The position numbers and the translations under genes were made by a program. Below are positions 23,994 to 31,459 of a DNA stretch of 32,003 bases, in pieces. Under the pieces are notes generated by a model. It did not search any database. It was not told the origin of the DNA and worked only from the letters and a program-made list of their open reading frames with translations. Each line of letters starts with the position of its first letter. The stretch's first letter is position 1. This DNA comes from Chloroflexota bacterium (lineage in GTDB: Bacteria; Chloroflexota; Dehalococcoidia; Lucifugimonadales; Lucifugimonadaceae): contig JABIGL010000146.1 in the NCBI GenBank assembly GCA_018650185.1, positions 1 through 32,003 on the forward strand, read 5' to 3'.

Positions 23994-25091
23994 CTAGTCC
24001 CGCAGGTTGAATGCGATGTCCAGCTCGCTTGTGATGCCCTCGAACCAGTCGACGACCTCGGGGTGAAGCGGAACGCCAATCTCACGACGCTCGGCCTCGG
24101 TCTCGGTCTCGATCATCCCGGCGTAGACAACGCGATCGTGGCCCGGCGCAGGTTTCGTCTCACGCAGACCCTTCATCATGCCGTCCATGTCCGCCTTGAA
24201 CTCGTCCAGAGGAACAAAGGCCTCCACGTCGTAAGCCGCAACGAAGTGAGCACGTCGCTCTTTAGTTGCAGCTCCAAATCCGGCTGCTCCCGAGAGAGGT
24301 CCGCACATGATGTCCACCATCACGCCCAGGCTGTAACCCTTGTGGGATCCAAGCTCACGGGTCGAACCCATCGGCAGCTGCATCCGAACTCCACCGGCGG
24401 AGAAGTCGGAAGACGCCTCGCCCTCCATGTCAGGGGAGCCGTCGTCGTTGGCTACCCAGCCCGGCTGCAGGCCGTGGCCGAGCCGGTTCGCCAGTCCGAT
24501 CTTGTTTCCGGCGATGGATGTCGTAGCGGCGTCAAAGCTGAACGGCTCTTCCGTGCCGGTCGGGGCTGCGAAAGCGATGGGGTTTGTGCCGAGCTTAGGC
24601 TCTGCGCCCCAGGTCGGGACCATGGAGTTTCCGCCGGCGGTGTAGGCGGTTCCGATCATGCCTTCTTTTACGGCCATCAGCGCGTGGTAGGCCATCATCC
24701 CGGCGTGGCCGGAGTTCTTGATCGTGACCATGCCGACGCCGGTGTTCTTCGCCTTGGCGATGGCGATATCCATGGCGTGTGGGGTTGTGATGATTCCGAG
24801 ACCGTTGTCGCCGTCGTACACGGCCGTGGATGCGGTCTCCCGGACGATCTGCTCGTTCGGGGTCGGGTTTGTGGCGCCACTGCCGTAGGACGCCACGTAT
24901 GCACGCAGCATGTTGGACACGCCGTGTGTGTCCGCTCCGCGAAGGTCGGCCTGCATCAGGACGTCGGTGGCAAGAGCGGCGTCCGCGTCTGGCACTCCCA
25001 TCTTTAGGAAGATCGACTTTGTCGCTGCGGCCAGGTTTTCAATTTTGACCCTGACAGCGATGTCATCCGGGACCTGGAAATGCTTAAGCAA
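23994..25091 (-). CDS. Ldh2/malate-lactate dehydrogenase family oxidoreductase
   Basis: 365 residues, NAD(P)-dependent 2-hydroxyacid dehydrogenase of the YlbC/ComC/sulfolactate dehydrogenase type, unrelated to classical lactate dehydrogenase. Visible: LMQADLRGADTHGVSN (Arg51, catalytic His56), IKNSGHAGMMAYHAL (His129), KLGTNPIAFAAPT and GSHKGYSLGVMVDI. It probably oxidises or reduces a 2-hydroxy/2-oxo acid linked to the dehydratase and aldolase downstream. The terminator between this gene and the dehydratase shows they are not a simple operon. Confidence 0.93.
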   Translation of the reverse strand: MLKHFQVPDDIAVRVKIENLAAATKSIFLKMGVPDADAALATDVLMQADLRGADTHGVSNMLRAYVASYGSGATNPTPNEQIVRETASTAVYDGDNGLGIITTPHAMDIAIAKAKNTGVGMVTIKNSGHAGMMAYHALMAVKEGMIGTAYTAGGNSMVPTWGAEPKLGTNPIAFAAPTGTEEPFSFDAATTSIAGNKIGLANRLGHGLQPGWVANDDGSPDMEGEASSDFSAGGVRMQLPMGSTRELGSHKGYSLGVMVDIMCGPLSGAAGFGAATKERRAHFVAAYDVEAFVPLDEFKADMDGMMKGLRETKPAPGHDRVVYAGMIETETEAERREIGVPLHPEVVDWFEGITSELDIAFNLRD

Positions 25092-25311
25092 TTCGTGCTA
25101 CCTCTTTGCGACTCGTCAAATGATTCATCGGGAACGAGCGCTCCCGATTGCGGTTGATCTGATAAACGGGCACCAATCGGGCGGGATTGTAGCACCCGCG
25201 TGCGGGGTTTATTCGGTCAGGCTTTTTTGCGTGACGTTTGTTCTTGTGGTGATACACCGTCTGAACGACGCTAGATTCGCCCGATATCCGTACGTCTACG
25301 GCGTCTCGTCT

Positions 25312-25355
25312 CAACATACGCGTGGGCTGATTCGTATCCGCCCACGCGTATGTTG
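25312..25355. repeat. long inverted repeat with GATTCGTATC loop
   Basis: Perfect 16-bp stem (25312-25327 with 25340-25355, beginning CAACATACGCGTGGGC) around the loop TGATTCGTATCC. The loop and the flanking G/C runs match the elements at 29147 and 30268. Confidence 0.75.
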
Positions 25356-25390
25356 CGTCCACCGGCGACGCCGCAGACGCAACAATGCTG

Positions 25391-25418
25391 TCATCCTGGG
25401 CATATATGCCCAGGATGA
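25391..25418. repeat. 28-base perfect palindrome
   Basis: The half-site TCATCCTGGGCATA is followed by its exact reverse complement. The next bases, GCCGAAGCGAATGATCTC, resemble the TCATCC..GAGCG..CGA repeat seen reversed at 4594-4618. Confidence 0.75.
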
Positions 25419-25527
25419 GCCGAAGCGAATGATCTCATCGCGCTCAGTGTGTACGACTGGACACGACCCTGACATCCGTTAATTGGATCGGCGAACCAGC
25501 CAGAGCATATGAATTGGGTTTGCGGGA

Positions 25528-26040
25528 CTATCCCCGACGCTCCACCAATCCACGCACATACGACACCTGCCCAACGTGCTGCGCCGTTTCATTCACGACA
25601 CTCGTCAACCTCACGCCCCGTGTGACTGGCGGATCCCATGAGCGGTCGATGACCTCTTCCAGGGCGGATTCGGACAGTCCACGAAGATATGTCTCGGTAC
25701 GACGCGCCACCGCAGCCTGATACTCCGCCAGTAACGTGGCGGTCGCTGGGACCACTCCCGCCACCTGCTCCGGTGTGTGGCCGTAACCGTGGTCCTCTAG
25801 ATCCGCGGACATTCCAAACTTATCGTTCCACCCCTCATCGGCCCAGATCTGGTCCCGACCCTCCATGTGCGCCATGTGATGGTCCTGAACCCGTGTGACG
25901 TGCCAGGTAAGCCAAGCGATGGAGTTCGCCTCCGGGTCTGGTCGATAGCACTGCTGCTCCACTGTCAGCCCGTCTAATCCTGATATCAGTCGTTCGGACA
26001 TTCGGGCCAGGGCGTCAGCAGCGAACTCTCCGACGTTCAT
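25528..26040 (-). CDS. DinB-like four-helix metalloprotein
   Basis: 170 residues of the DinB/DUF664-type superfamily, whose members include metal-dependent thiol S-transferases and maleylpyruvate isomerase-like proteins. Characteristic parts are NSIAWLTWHVTRVQDHHMAH (His47) and the C-terminal VNETAQHVGQVSYVRGL (His155), the usual metal-ligand helices. AGGAG six bases before the ATG supports this start. It is divergent from the lipoprotein hydrolase gene with only 54 bases between. The reaction cannot be stated. Confidence 0.85.
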   Translation of the reverse strand: MNVGEFAADALARMSERLISGLDGLTVEQQCYRPDPEANSIAWLTWHVTRVQDHHMAHMEGRDQIWADEGWNDKFGMSADLEDHGYGHTPEQVAGVVPATATLLAEYQAAVARRTETYLRGLSESALEEVIDRSWDPPVTRGVRLTSVVNETAQHVGQVSYVRGLVERRG

Positions 26041-26094
26041 TGAAGTCTCCTATCCTCTGGTGTTCGGCTGTGTGCCGATCTCCTTCGGTTCCGC

Positions 26095-27327
26095 ATGGAT
26101 TATCTTGCGGTGGTGAAATTCTTGCATCTGGACCCGTCACGCCTCGTATGGCTTGTGGCCACGTTGATAGTTGTATTTGTCGTAGCCGCATGTGGCGGTG
26201 ATTCCTCAGACGCGCCTGTGTCGACCCCTACTTCCGAGGCCACCGCACAGCCTAACGGCGCTCCCGTTCAACCGACGACCACACCTGTCGTCGAGCCGTC
26301 ACCGTCTCCTGCTCCCACATCGACGCCGGTAGCGACGAACACTGTAATTCCTGACCGGCCACAAGGCCCCACTTCTACCGATTTAAGCTGGTCGAACGGA
26401 GGCGTATTAGTTGAAGGCACACTATCGACTCCGCCCGGAGATCGGTTGCCAGCGGTGCTGCTGATTGCAGATGGCGGAGGTGCCGACCGTGACTGGCTCT
26501 CACCGTCGATCCCCGGCATCAACGGATCGGGCCGTTTGATGGCATCCGTTTTAGTCGACGCCGGATACATCACGCTTCGATATGACCGTCGTGGCACCGG
26601 ACGTGCTTCGGCAACGACCGCACCGGCAGATGGCGAGAACCATCTCGATGACTCGGTCGCAGAGATTTCCAGCGCAATTGGATTCCTTCGTTCGCGCCCG
26701 GAAGTAGACCGCACCCGGATCTACGTTGTCGCTCACGACGAAGGCGCATTGCACTCCCTACGTCGGGAGCAACAGACACGAGATTCAGACATCGCGGGGA
26801 TAGCTTTGCTCGCCCCGAGCGCGTTGACTCTCAGACAGCAAGTAATTCGCAGGCTTGGTGAGTTAGCCGAAGCCCCGGAAGATGAACCGTTAATCGGGGC
26901 GTTTGACGCGGCGATGGCCTTCTTCATTGCAGATGCGCTGCCGGAAGGTGATCTCGGCCTTTCGCCATCACTCCAGGGGTTGTTTGAGAACCTGACCCAT
27001 CCGAGCAAGCTCCCCTACAACACCGAGATCTGGAACCTGGACCCGGTGTCGTTGCTGCCATTTGCCGGGTCGCCGGTTCTGGTGCTTATGGGACAGTCGG
27101 ACAGCGAACTGGACTGGGAGCTAGAGGGATCGATGTGGAAAGCCGGATCTATTGATGAGCAGGACGTTAGGTTCGTGTATCCGGCTAATGCCGACCACGT
27201 GCTCAAGGAGACTGACTCAGAGGCCACCGAAACGGGGCTCAGCACTTACAACGCGTTCGGCCGCATGTTGGATCAGGAGACGGTAGATACGTTGGTTTTC
27301 TGGTTGGATGAACTCTCCGGGTGGTGA
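26095..27327 (+). CDS. lipoprotein alpha/beta hydrolase with Asp nucleophile
   Basis: 410 residues. A hydrophobic signal segment ends in the lipobox VVAAC (Cys33), followed by a Thr/Pro/Ser linker to about residue 90 and then an alpha/beta hydrolase domain. The oxyanion region is LLIADGGGADRDW and the strand-helix YDRRGTGRA is typical. At the nucleophile elbow, where esterases read GHSEG, this reads VAHDEGAL, so Asp215 is the nucleophile; Asp336 (GQSDSE) and His368 (ADHVLK) complete a triad. Asp nucleophiles mark epoxide hydrolases and haloalkane dehalogenases. The ATG has no clear ribosome site; the TTG nine codons later would give a more compact signal peptide. Confidence 0.85.
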   Translation: MDYLAVVKFLHLDPSRLVWLVATLIVVFVVAACGGDSSDAPVSTPTSEATAQPNGAPVQPTTTPVVEPSPSPAPTSTPVATNTVIPDRPQGPTSTDLSWSNGGVLVEGTLSTPPGDRLPAVLLIADGGGADRDWLSPSIPGINGSGRLMASVLVDAGYITLRYDRRGTGRASATTAPADGENHLDDSVAEISSAIGFLRSRPEVDRTRIYVVAHDEGALHSLRREQQTRDSDIAGIALLAPSALTLRQQVIRRLGELAEAPEDEPLIGAFDAAMAFFIADALPEGDLGLSPSLQGLFENLTHPSKLPYNTEIWNLDPVSLLPFAGSPVLVLMGQSDSELDWELEGSMWKAGSIDEQDVRFVYPANADHVLKETDSEATETGLSTYNAFGRMLDQETVDTLVFWLDELSGW

Positions 27328-27348
27328 TCGTTCTCCCTGATCACTCGG

Positions 27349-27364
27349 GTGGGTGAGATCCCAC
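27349..27364 (+). terminator. weak hairpin after the lipoprotein hydrolase gene
   Basis: GTGGG-TGAGAT-CCCAC followed by TTTGA, 22 bases after the stop. The stem is only 5 bp, so termination is uncertain. Confidence 0.3.
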
Positions 27365-27462
27365 TTTGACCTAGCCATATGGGTGATGCGCAGGATTAGT
27401 GATGGCGTAAATCTGGATGGAGCACCCAATTCCAGTTACAACGCCACAACGGAGGCGCACCC

Positions 27463-28359
27463 ATGCCCGCAAACCCCGCAGAACAACTTTCCGACGCACT
27501 GGTAACGGCGGTAGAGACCGCCGCGCAGTCCACCGTTCTCGTAAGTGCCCGTCGTCGGTTCCCGGCAAGTGGTGTTGCGTGGACTTCCGAAGGCCTCGTC
27601 GTCACGGCCAACCACGTCGTCGAACGGGATGATGAGATCGGCATCCTGTTACCGGACGGCACAGAAACCTCGGCCGCTGTGGTTGGACGCGACCCCCGAT
27701 CAGACATCGCTCTGCTAAAGGTAGAAGACGCAAAACTCACTCCTGCAGAACGCGTGTCCGGGGATGACGTAAAAGTCGGGCAACTTGCCATCGCCGTTGC
27801 GCGTCCGACACACGGCACGCCCCAAGCATCCCACGGCGTGGTAAGCGCATTCGTATCACGGCGTCGCCGTCGTGTTCGGAATGCAGCGCCGTTCATAAGA
27901 CCAGACTTGACGATGTACCCAGGGTTCTCGGGAGGACCCCTCGTGAACGCATCCGGACTCGTGATTGGTGTTAACTCGTCACATCTCGGGCGTGGGGAGG
28001 GGCTAACGGTCCCGGCAGCGACCGTCGATAGAATTGTCACGGCGCTGTCCACTGATGGCCGAATTCGTCGAGCGTACCTCGGAATTGCCAGCCAGCCAGC
28101 GCGTCTCGCCGAAGAAATCGGAGGCAGCGATGCCGTGTTGCTGGTCGTCATGGTGGATCCGGACAGTCCGGCAGCGGCAGCGGGCGTGCTGGTCGGCGAC
28201 TCAATAACGTCGGTAGATGGAGAACGATTACGTTCAGCGGACGATCTACAGTTCGCCCTCGCCGGAGTTGAAGTTGGGTTCGACGTCTCGTTGGGCATCA
28301 TCCGAGGCGGCGACGGTGTGAATCTGTCCGTTACCGCGGGCGAAAGGCCTCAGAGTTAA
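27463..28359 (+). CDS. HtrA-like serine protease with PDZ domain, no signal peptide
   Basis: 298 residues. The trypsin-like domain has His51 (TANHVVE), Asp81 (RSDIALLKV) and Ser156 (PGFSGGPL; the usual Asn before Ser is Phe). A PDZ domain (about 200-295) includes AYLGI, DPDSPAAAAGVLVGDSITSVDG and the GLxxGD-like carboxylate loop region. Unlike most HtrA/DegP proteins it has no signal peptide or membrane anchor, so it should act in the cytoplasm. A basic loop SRRRRRVR (132-139) is notable. GGAGG lies eight bases before the ATG. It is followed after 58 bases by a LuxR-type regulator. Confidence 0.9.
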   Translation: MPANPAEQLSDALVTAVETAAQSTVLVSARRRFPASGVAWTSEGLVVTANHVVERDDEIGILLPDGTETSAAVVGRDPRSDIALLKVEDAKLTPAERVSGDDVKVGQLAIAVARPTHGTPQASHGVVSAFVSRRRRRVRNAAPFIRPDLTMYPGFSGGPLVNASGLVIGVNSSHLGRGEGLTVPAATVDRIVTALSTDGRIRRAYLGIASQPARLAEEIGGSDAVLLVVMVDPDSPAAAAGVLVGDSITSVDGERLRSADDLQFALAGVEVGFDVSLGIIRGGDGVNLSVTAGERPQS

Positions 28360-28417
28360 TCCCATTGCAGCCGAAGGGATTCCCGGCACGGCTTCATTAA
28401 GCGCGTACCCTAGTTCT

Positions 28418-29062
28418 ATGGCGGATCTGGACCAGAGCATTGACGCAAACCACGCCCTTCGGGTGCTCGTGATCGCGCAATCTCCCGTCGCCGAGCTCGG
28501 ACTTACAGCGATGCTGGAAAAAGCGGGGTTCCTGGTGCTGCTTGGCGGCGAGCAGGGGTTCTCCGATTCAGTGTCTGAGATCGACACGACCGTGCCGGAC
28601 GTAGTTGTGATTGACGCCCGAGACTCGTCTGACCCAGAGCAACCAGACAATTTTCCTGACCGACCCACTATCTTCCTTACGGATACAGCTCCCAACGGTG
28701 AAGACGTTACCTCAGGCGAAAGACCCACGGCCTGGCTCCGACGGGATGCTCGACCCGGCGATGTTGTCGCCGCGCTGCATGCGGTGATCGCTGGACTGAA
28801 CGTGGTGGACCCGGCTCTGGGCGAGCGCGAAGTTGCTTCGGGAGACGGTCAAGACGAACTCACGTCTCCCCTTACAGTGCGCGAAGTAGAGGTGCTGATC
28901 GCGCTCGCTGACGGTCTCACAAACAAGGCGATCGCATTCGACCTCAAAATCAGTGAGCACACCGTGAAATATCACGTCGGCTCCATCCTCACCAAGCTTG
29001 AAGCCGCAAGTCGGACTGAAGCCGTGAGCATCGGTGCTCGATTGGGACTGATCGCCCTTTAG
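28418..29062 (+). CDS. LuxR/NarL-type regulator with degenerate receiver
   Basis: 214 residues. The N-terminal 130 residues keep the fold pattern of a response-regulator receiver, with an Asp at the phosphoacceptor position (VVVIDARD, Asp66). The acidic pair that binds magnesium is AQ (VLVIAQSP, residues 20-21) and the conserved Lys is Arg (WLRRDARP). The C-terminal domain is a standard LuxR helix-turn-helix (LTVREVEVL...NKAIAFDLKISEHTVKYHVGSILTKL). It probably binds DNA but may not respond to phosphorylation. TACCCT six bases before the ATG could be a -10 for leaderless transcription. No histidine kinase gene is adjacent. Confidence 0.88.
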   Translation: MADLDQSIDANHALRVLVIAQSPVAELGLTAMLEKAGFLVLLGGEQGFSDSVSEIDTTVPDVVVIDARDSSDPEQPDNFPDRPTIFLTDTAPNGEDVTSGERPTAWLRRDARPGDVVAALHAVIAGLNVVDPALGEREVASGDGQDELTSPLTVREVEVLIALADGLTNKAIAFDLKISEHTVKYHVGSILTKLEAASRTEAVSIGARLGLIAL

Positions 29063-29146
29063 CCGTCCACCCGGGACGAACGCACCGCCAGCACCGATCC
29101 TCGTCTAAACTCTGAGCCTCACGTACACACGTAACCCCCGAACGCC

Positions 29147-29170
29147 GTAGGGGCGGATTCGTATTCACCC
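29147..29170 (+). repeat. dispersed GATTCGTAT repeat, degenerate copy
   Basis: GTAGGGGCGGATTCGTATTC followed by ACCC, an imperfect inverted repeat sharing its loop with the copies at 25312 and 30268. It lies upstream of the first CurA-like gene. Confidence 0.55.
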
Positions 29171-29230
29171 GTCGTTCGATGGTTAACGACCCGGTACCGG
29201 GACACCACCACCATCAACAGAGGCCGAGAT

Positions 29231-30223
29231 ATGCCAGAGAACGTGAACCGCCAGTGGGTGCTCAAGTCACGCCCGGACGGAATGCCGACCGAGACCGATT
29301 TCGATCTGGCTGAGAGTCCGATTCCAGGTCCTGAGTTTGGGCAGGTTCTGGTGAAGAGCCTTTGGAACTCACTAGACCCTTACATGCGCGGCAGAATTTC
29401 CTCGTCGCCTATCGGTGGGGTGATCGAATCTGAAGCCGTGGGCCGGGTGATGGAGAGCAAGCTGGACGGCTTCAAGCCCGGAGACATCGTCCGTGGGCGT
29501 ATTGGATGGCAGGAATACGGCTTGTTGGATGTGACTTCGGCATATGCCGTGAACCCGGATTACGGGCCTATCTCGACCTCGGTCGGCGTACTGGGGATGC
29601 CCGGCCTCACCGCCTATTTCGGGTTGCTGGACGTCTGTGAACCAAAGCCCGGAGATACCGTCGTAGTCTCATCCGCATCAGGCGCGGTGGGAGCCGTGGT
29701 CGGCCAGATCGCTAAGATCGGCGGTTGCCGCGTGGTGGCGATTGCCGGTTCAGACGAGAAGGTTGCTTACTGCGTTGACGAACTCGGATTCGACGTCGGC
29801 ATCAATTACAAGACTGAGGACGTTAGCGAGGCGCTGGGTAAAGCAGCCCCGAATGGCGTTGATTGCTACTTCGATAATGTCGGTGGACCTATCACGGAAG
29901 CGGTGATGGAACACCTTGCCATGTACTCACGAACCGTGATCTGCGGTCGAATCTCCGAGTACAACGAGGGCGAGCCGTCGATGGGTCCACGAATCCTCCG
30001 GTACCTCCACAGTACCCGGAGTCGAATTCAGGGCTTCACCGTGAATCAGTACCCATCGCAGTTCGAGGACGGACGCGCCCAGCTCGCTCGCTGGGTCAAG
30101 AGCGGCGAAATCAAGTACCGGGAAGACATCGTAGAAGGGTTCGAGAACTCGCCAAAAGCCTTCATCGGACAACTCGGCGGCGCTAACTTCGGAAAGCTGC
30201 TCATCAAGATGTCCGACGAGTAA
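29231..30223 (+). CDS. CurA-like NADP-dependent MDR oxidoreductase (copy 1)
   Basis: 330-residue zinc-free medium-chain reductase of the leukotriene B4 dehydrogenase/curcumin reductase group, which uses NADPH to reduce the C=C bond of enones and 2-alkenals. Visible: LWNSLDPYMRGR, GMPGLTAYFGL, the nucleotide-binding SSASGAVGAVVGQIAKI, GSDEKV, INYKTEDV and the YFDNVGG block near 216. AGAGGCC precedes the ATG. It is followed after 128 bases by a close paralogue, forming a tandem pair. The natural substrate cannot be deduced. Confidence 0.93.
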   Translation: MPENVNRQWVLKSRPDGMPTETDFDLAESPIPGPEFGQVLVKSLWNSLDPYMRGRISSSPIGGVIESEAVGRVMESKLDGFKPGDIVRGRIGWQEYGLLDVTSAYAVNPDYGPISTSVGVLGMPGLTAYFGLLDVCEPKPGDTVVVSSASGAVGAVVGQIAKIGGCRVVAIAGSDEKVAYCVDELGFDVGINYKTEDVSEALGKAAPNGVDCYFDNVGGPITEAVMEHLAMYSRTVICGRISEYNEGEPSMGPRILRYLHSTRSRIQGFTVNQYPSQFEDGRAQLARWVKSGEIKYREDIVEGFENSPKAFIGQLGGANFGKLLIKMSDE

Positions 30224-30267
30224 GGTTTGTGAGCGAAAACACTGTAGGGACAGATAGCGATCCGCCC

Positions 30268-30291
30268 AGGGGTCGATACGAATCGACCCCT
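30268..30291. repeat. dispersed GATTCGTAT repeat, perfect hairpin copy
   Basis: AGGGGTCGAT-ACGA-ATCGACCCCT, a perfect 10-bp stem with a 4-base loop between the two paralogous reductase genes. It reads as GTAGGGGTCGATTCGTATCG on the minus strand, matching the copy at 29147. It has no T-run. Confidence 0.75.
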
Positions 30292-30351
30292 ACGATCTTG
30301 ATCCAAAGCTGCACTCAATCCGCACAACCCGAACCAACCAGAGGCCAACAA

Positions 30352-31365
30352 ATGCCAGAGAACGTAAACCGACAGTGGGTCCTCAAATCACGCCCCGACG
30401 GCATGCCAAAAGAGAGCGACCTGGAACTAATCGAGACACCGATCCCTGAGACGAGACACGGCGAACTCCTCGTCAAAAACCTGTGGATGTCGATCGACCC
30501 GTATATGCGCGGTCGCCTGAGGGATGGACCGTCTTACGCGGAACCGGTGCCGATAGGTGGAGTGCTGCAAGGTGAATCGGTCGGCCGCGTCGTGGAAAGC
30601 AAGCTGGAAGGCTTCAAATCCGGTGACATAGTCCGCGGACACATCGGCTGGCAGGAGTACGGCATCCTGGACGTGACCGGTGCGCACACCGTAGATACCT
30701 CGCTCGGCCCTATCTCCACCTCCGTCGGCGTTCTTGGTATGCCCGGCCTCACCGCCTACTTTGGCCTGCTTGAGGTCAACCGACCGCAACCCGGCGACAC
30801 CATCGTCGTGTCCGCAGCATCCGGGGCGGTAGGTGCGATCGTCGGACAGATAGCGAAGATCATGAGCTGCCGTGTGGTCGGCATCGCAGGATCCGACGAA
30901 AAGGTCTCCTACATCGTGGATGAACTCGGTTTTGATGCCGGCATCAACTACAAGACGCAGGACGTGGCGTCGGCCATAGAGGCCGCATGCCCGAACGGCG
31001 TCGACGGCTATTTCGACAACGTCGGTGGCGAGATCACGGAAGCCGTCATGCCCTACTTCAACCTGTACGCACGAATGGCGATCTGCGGGCGGATCTCCGA
31101 GTACAACGAAGACACTCCATCAATGGGTCCGCGCGTAATGCGCTTCGTCCACGCAAAGCAGGCGGTAGTCGAGGGTTTCCTCGTGTTCCGATGGGAGGAC
31201 CGCTATGAAGAAGGACGTGCAAGGCTGGCGCAGTGGGTCAAAAACGGCCAGATCAAGTATCTGGAGGATGTGGTCGAAGGCTTTGAGAACGCCCCGAAAG
31301 CCTTCATAGGCCAGCTGGGCGGAGCAAACTTCGGCAAGCTACTTATCAAAGTGTCGGACGAGTAG
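30352..31365 (+). CDS. CurA-like NADP-dependent MDR oxidoreductase (copy 2)
   Basis: 337 residues from the ATG at 30352, chosen because the first 15 residues are nearly the same as in copy 1 (MPENVNRQWVLKSRPDGMP) and both genes carry an AGAGGCC ribosome site. A longer frame to 30229 runs through the intergenic hairpin and is not credible. Motifs are as in copy 1: VSAASGAVGAIVGQIAKI, YFDNVGG, GMPGLTAYFGL. Differences cluster around residues 55-65, where copy 2 has an insertion near the substrate loop (GPSYAEPVPIGG), and in the C-terminal third, so the two may have different substrates. Confidence 0.93.
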   Translation: MPENVNRQWVLKSRPDGMPKESDLELIETPIPETRHGELLVKNLWMSIDPYMRGRLRDGPSYAEPVPIGGVLQGESVGRVVESKLEGFKSGDIVRGHIGWQEYGILDVTGAHTVDTSLGPISTSVGVLGMPGLTAYFGLLEVNRPQPGDTIVVSAASGAVGAIVGQIAKIMSCRVVGIAGSDEKVSYIVDELGFDAGINYKTQDVASAIEAACPNGVDGYFDNVGGEITEAVMPYFNLYARMAICGRISEYNEDTPSMGPRVMRFVHAKQAVVEGFLVFRWEDRYEEGRARLAQWVKNGQIKYLEDVVEGFENAPKAFIGQLGGANFGKLLIKVSDE

Positions 31366-31392
31366 GGCGTCGCACAAAAACATCGATCCAAC

Positions 31393-31429
31393 AAAAAGGC
31401 CCGGCGGGAGTAACTCCCGCCGGGCCTTT
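31393..31429. terminator. bidirectional intrinsic terminator
   Basis: GGCCCGGCGGGAG-TAA-CTCCCGCCGGGCC with flanking AAAAA and TTT. It serves the CurA-like gene on the plus strand and the cysteine hydrolase on the minus strand. Confidence 0.93.
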
Positions 31430-31459
31430 CGTTATTCCGTCGAAACAGACGCTGGGTGA

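Larger units (their letters stand above)
25092..25527. other. intergenic repeat-rich region
   Basis: 436 bases without a gene between two minus-strand genes. It holds a 16-bp-stem inverted repeat (25312-25355) and a 28-base perfect palindrome (25391-25418) within 110 bases. A probable ribosome site or promoter for the Ldh2-family gene was not clear. Confidence 0.6.

Noticed and set aside
24063-25007. 314-residue plus-strand ORF
   Set aside because: Antisense shadow of the Ldh2-family dehydrogenase gene, whose motifs are clear.
25312-25418. CRISPR array
   Set aside because: The palindromes are different from each other and not regularly spaced; there are no direct repeats or cas genes.
27396-28301. 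301-residue minus-strand ORF
   Set aside because: Antisense shadow of the HtrA-like protease; composition rich in Arg/Ser/Thr without domain features.
30229-30351. Upstream extension of the second CurA-like gene
   Set aside because: It would translate the intergenic hairpin repeat; the first gene's N-terminus and ribosome site fix the start at 30352.
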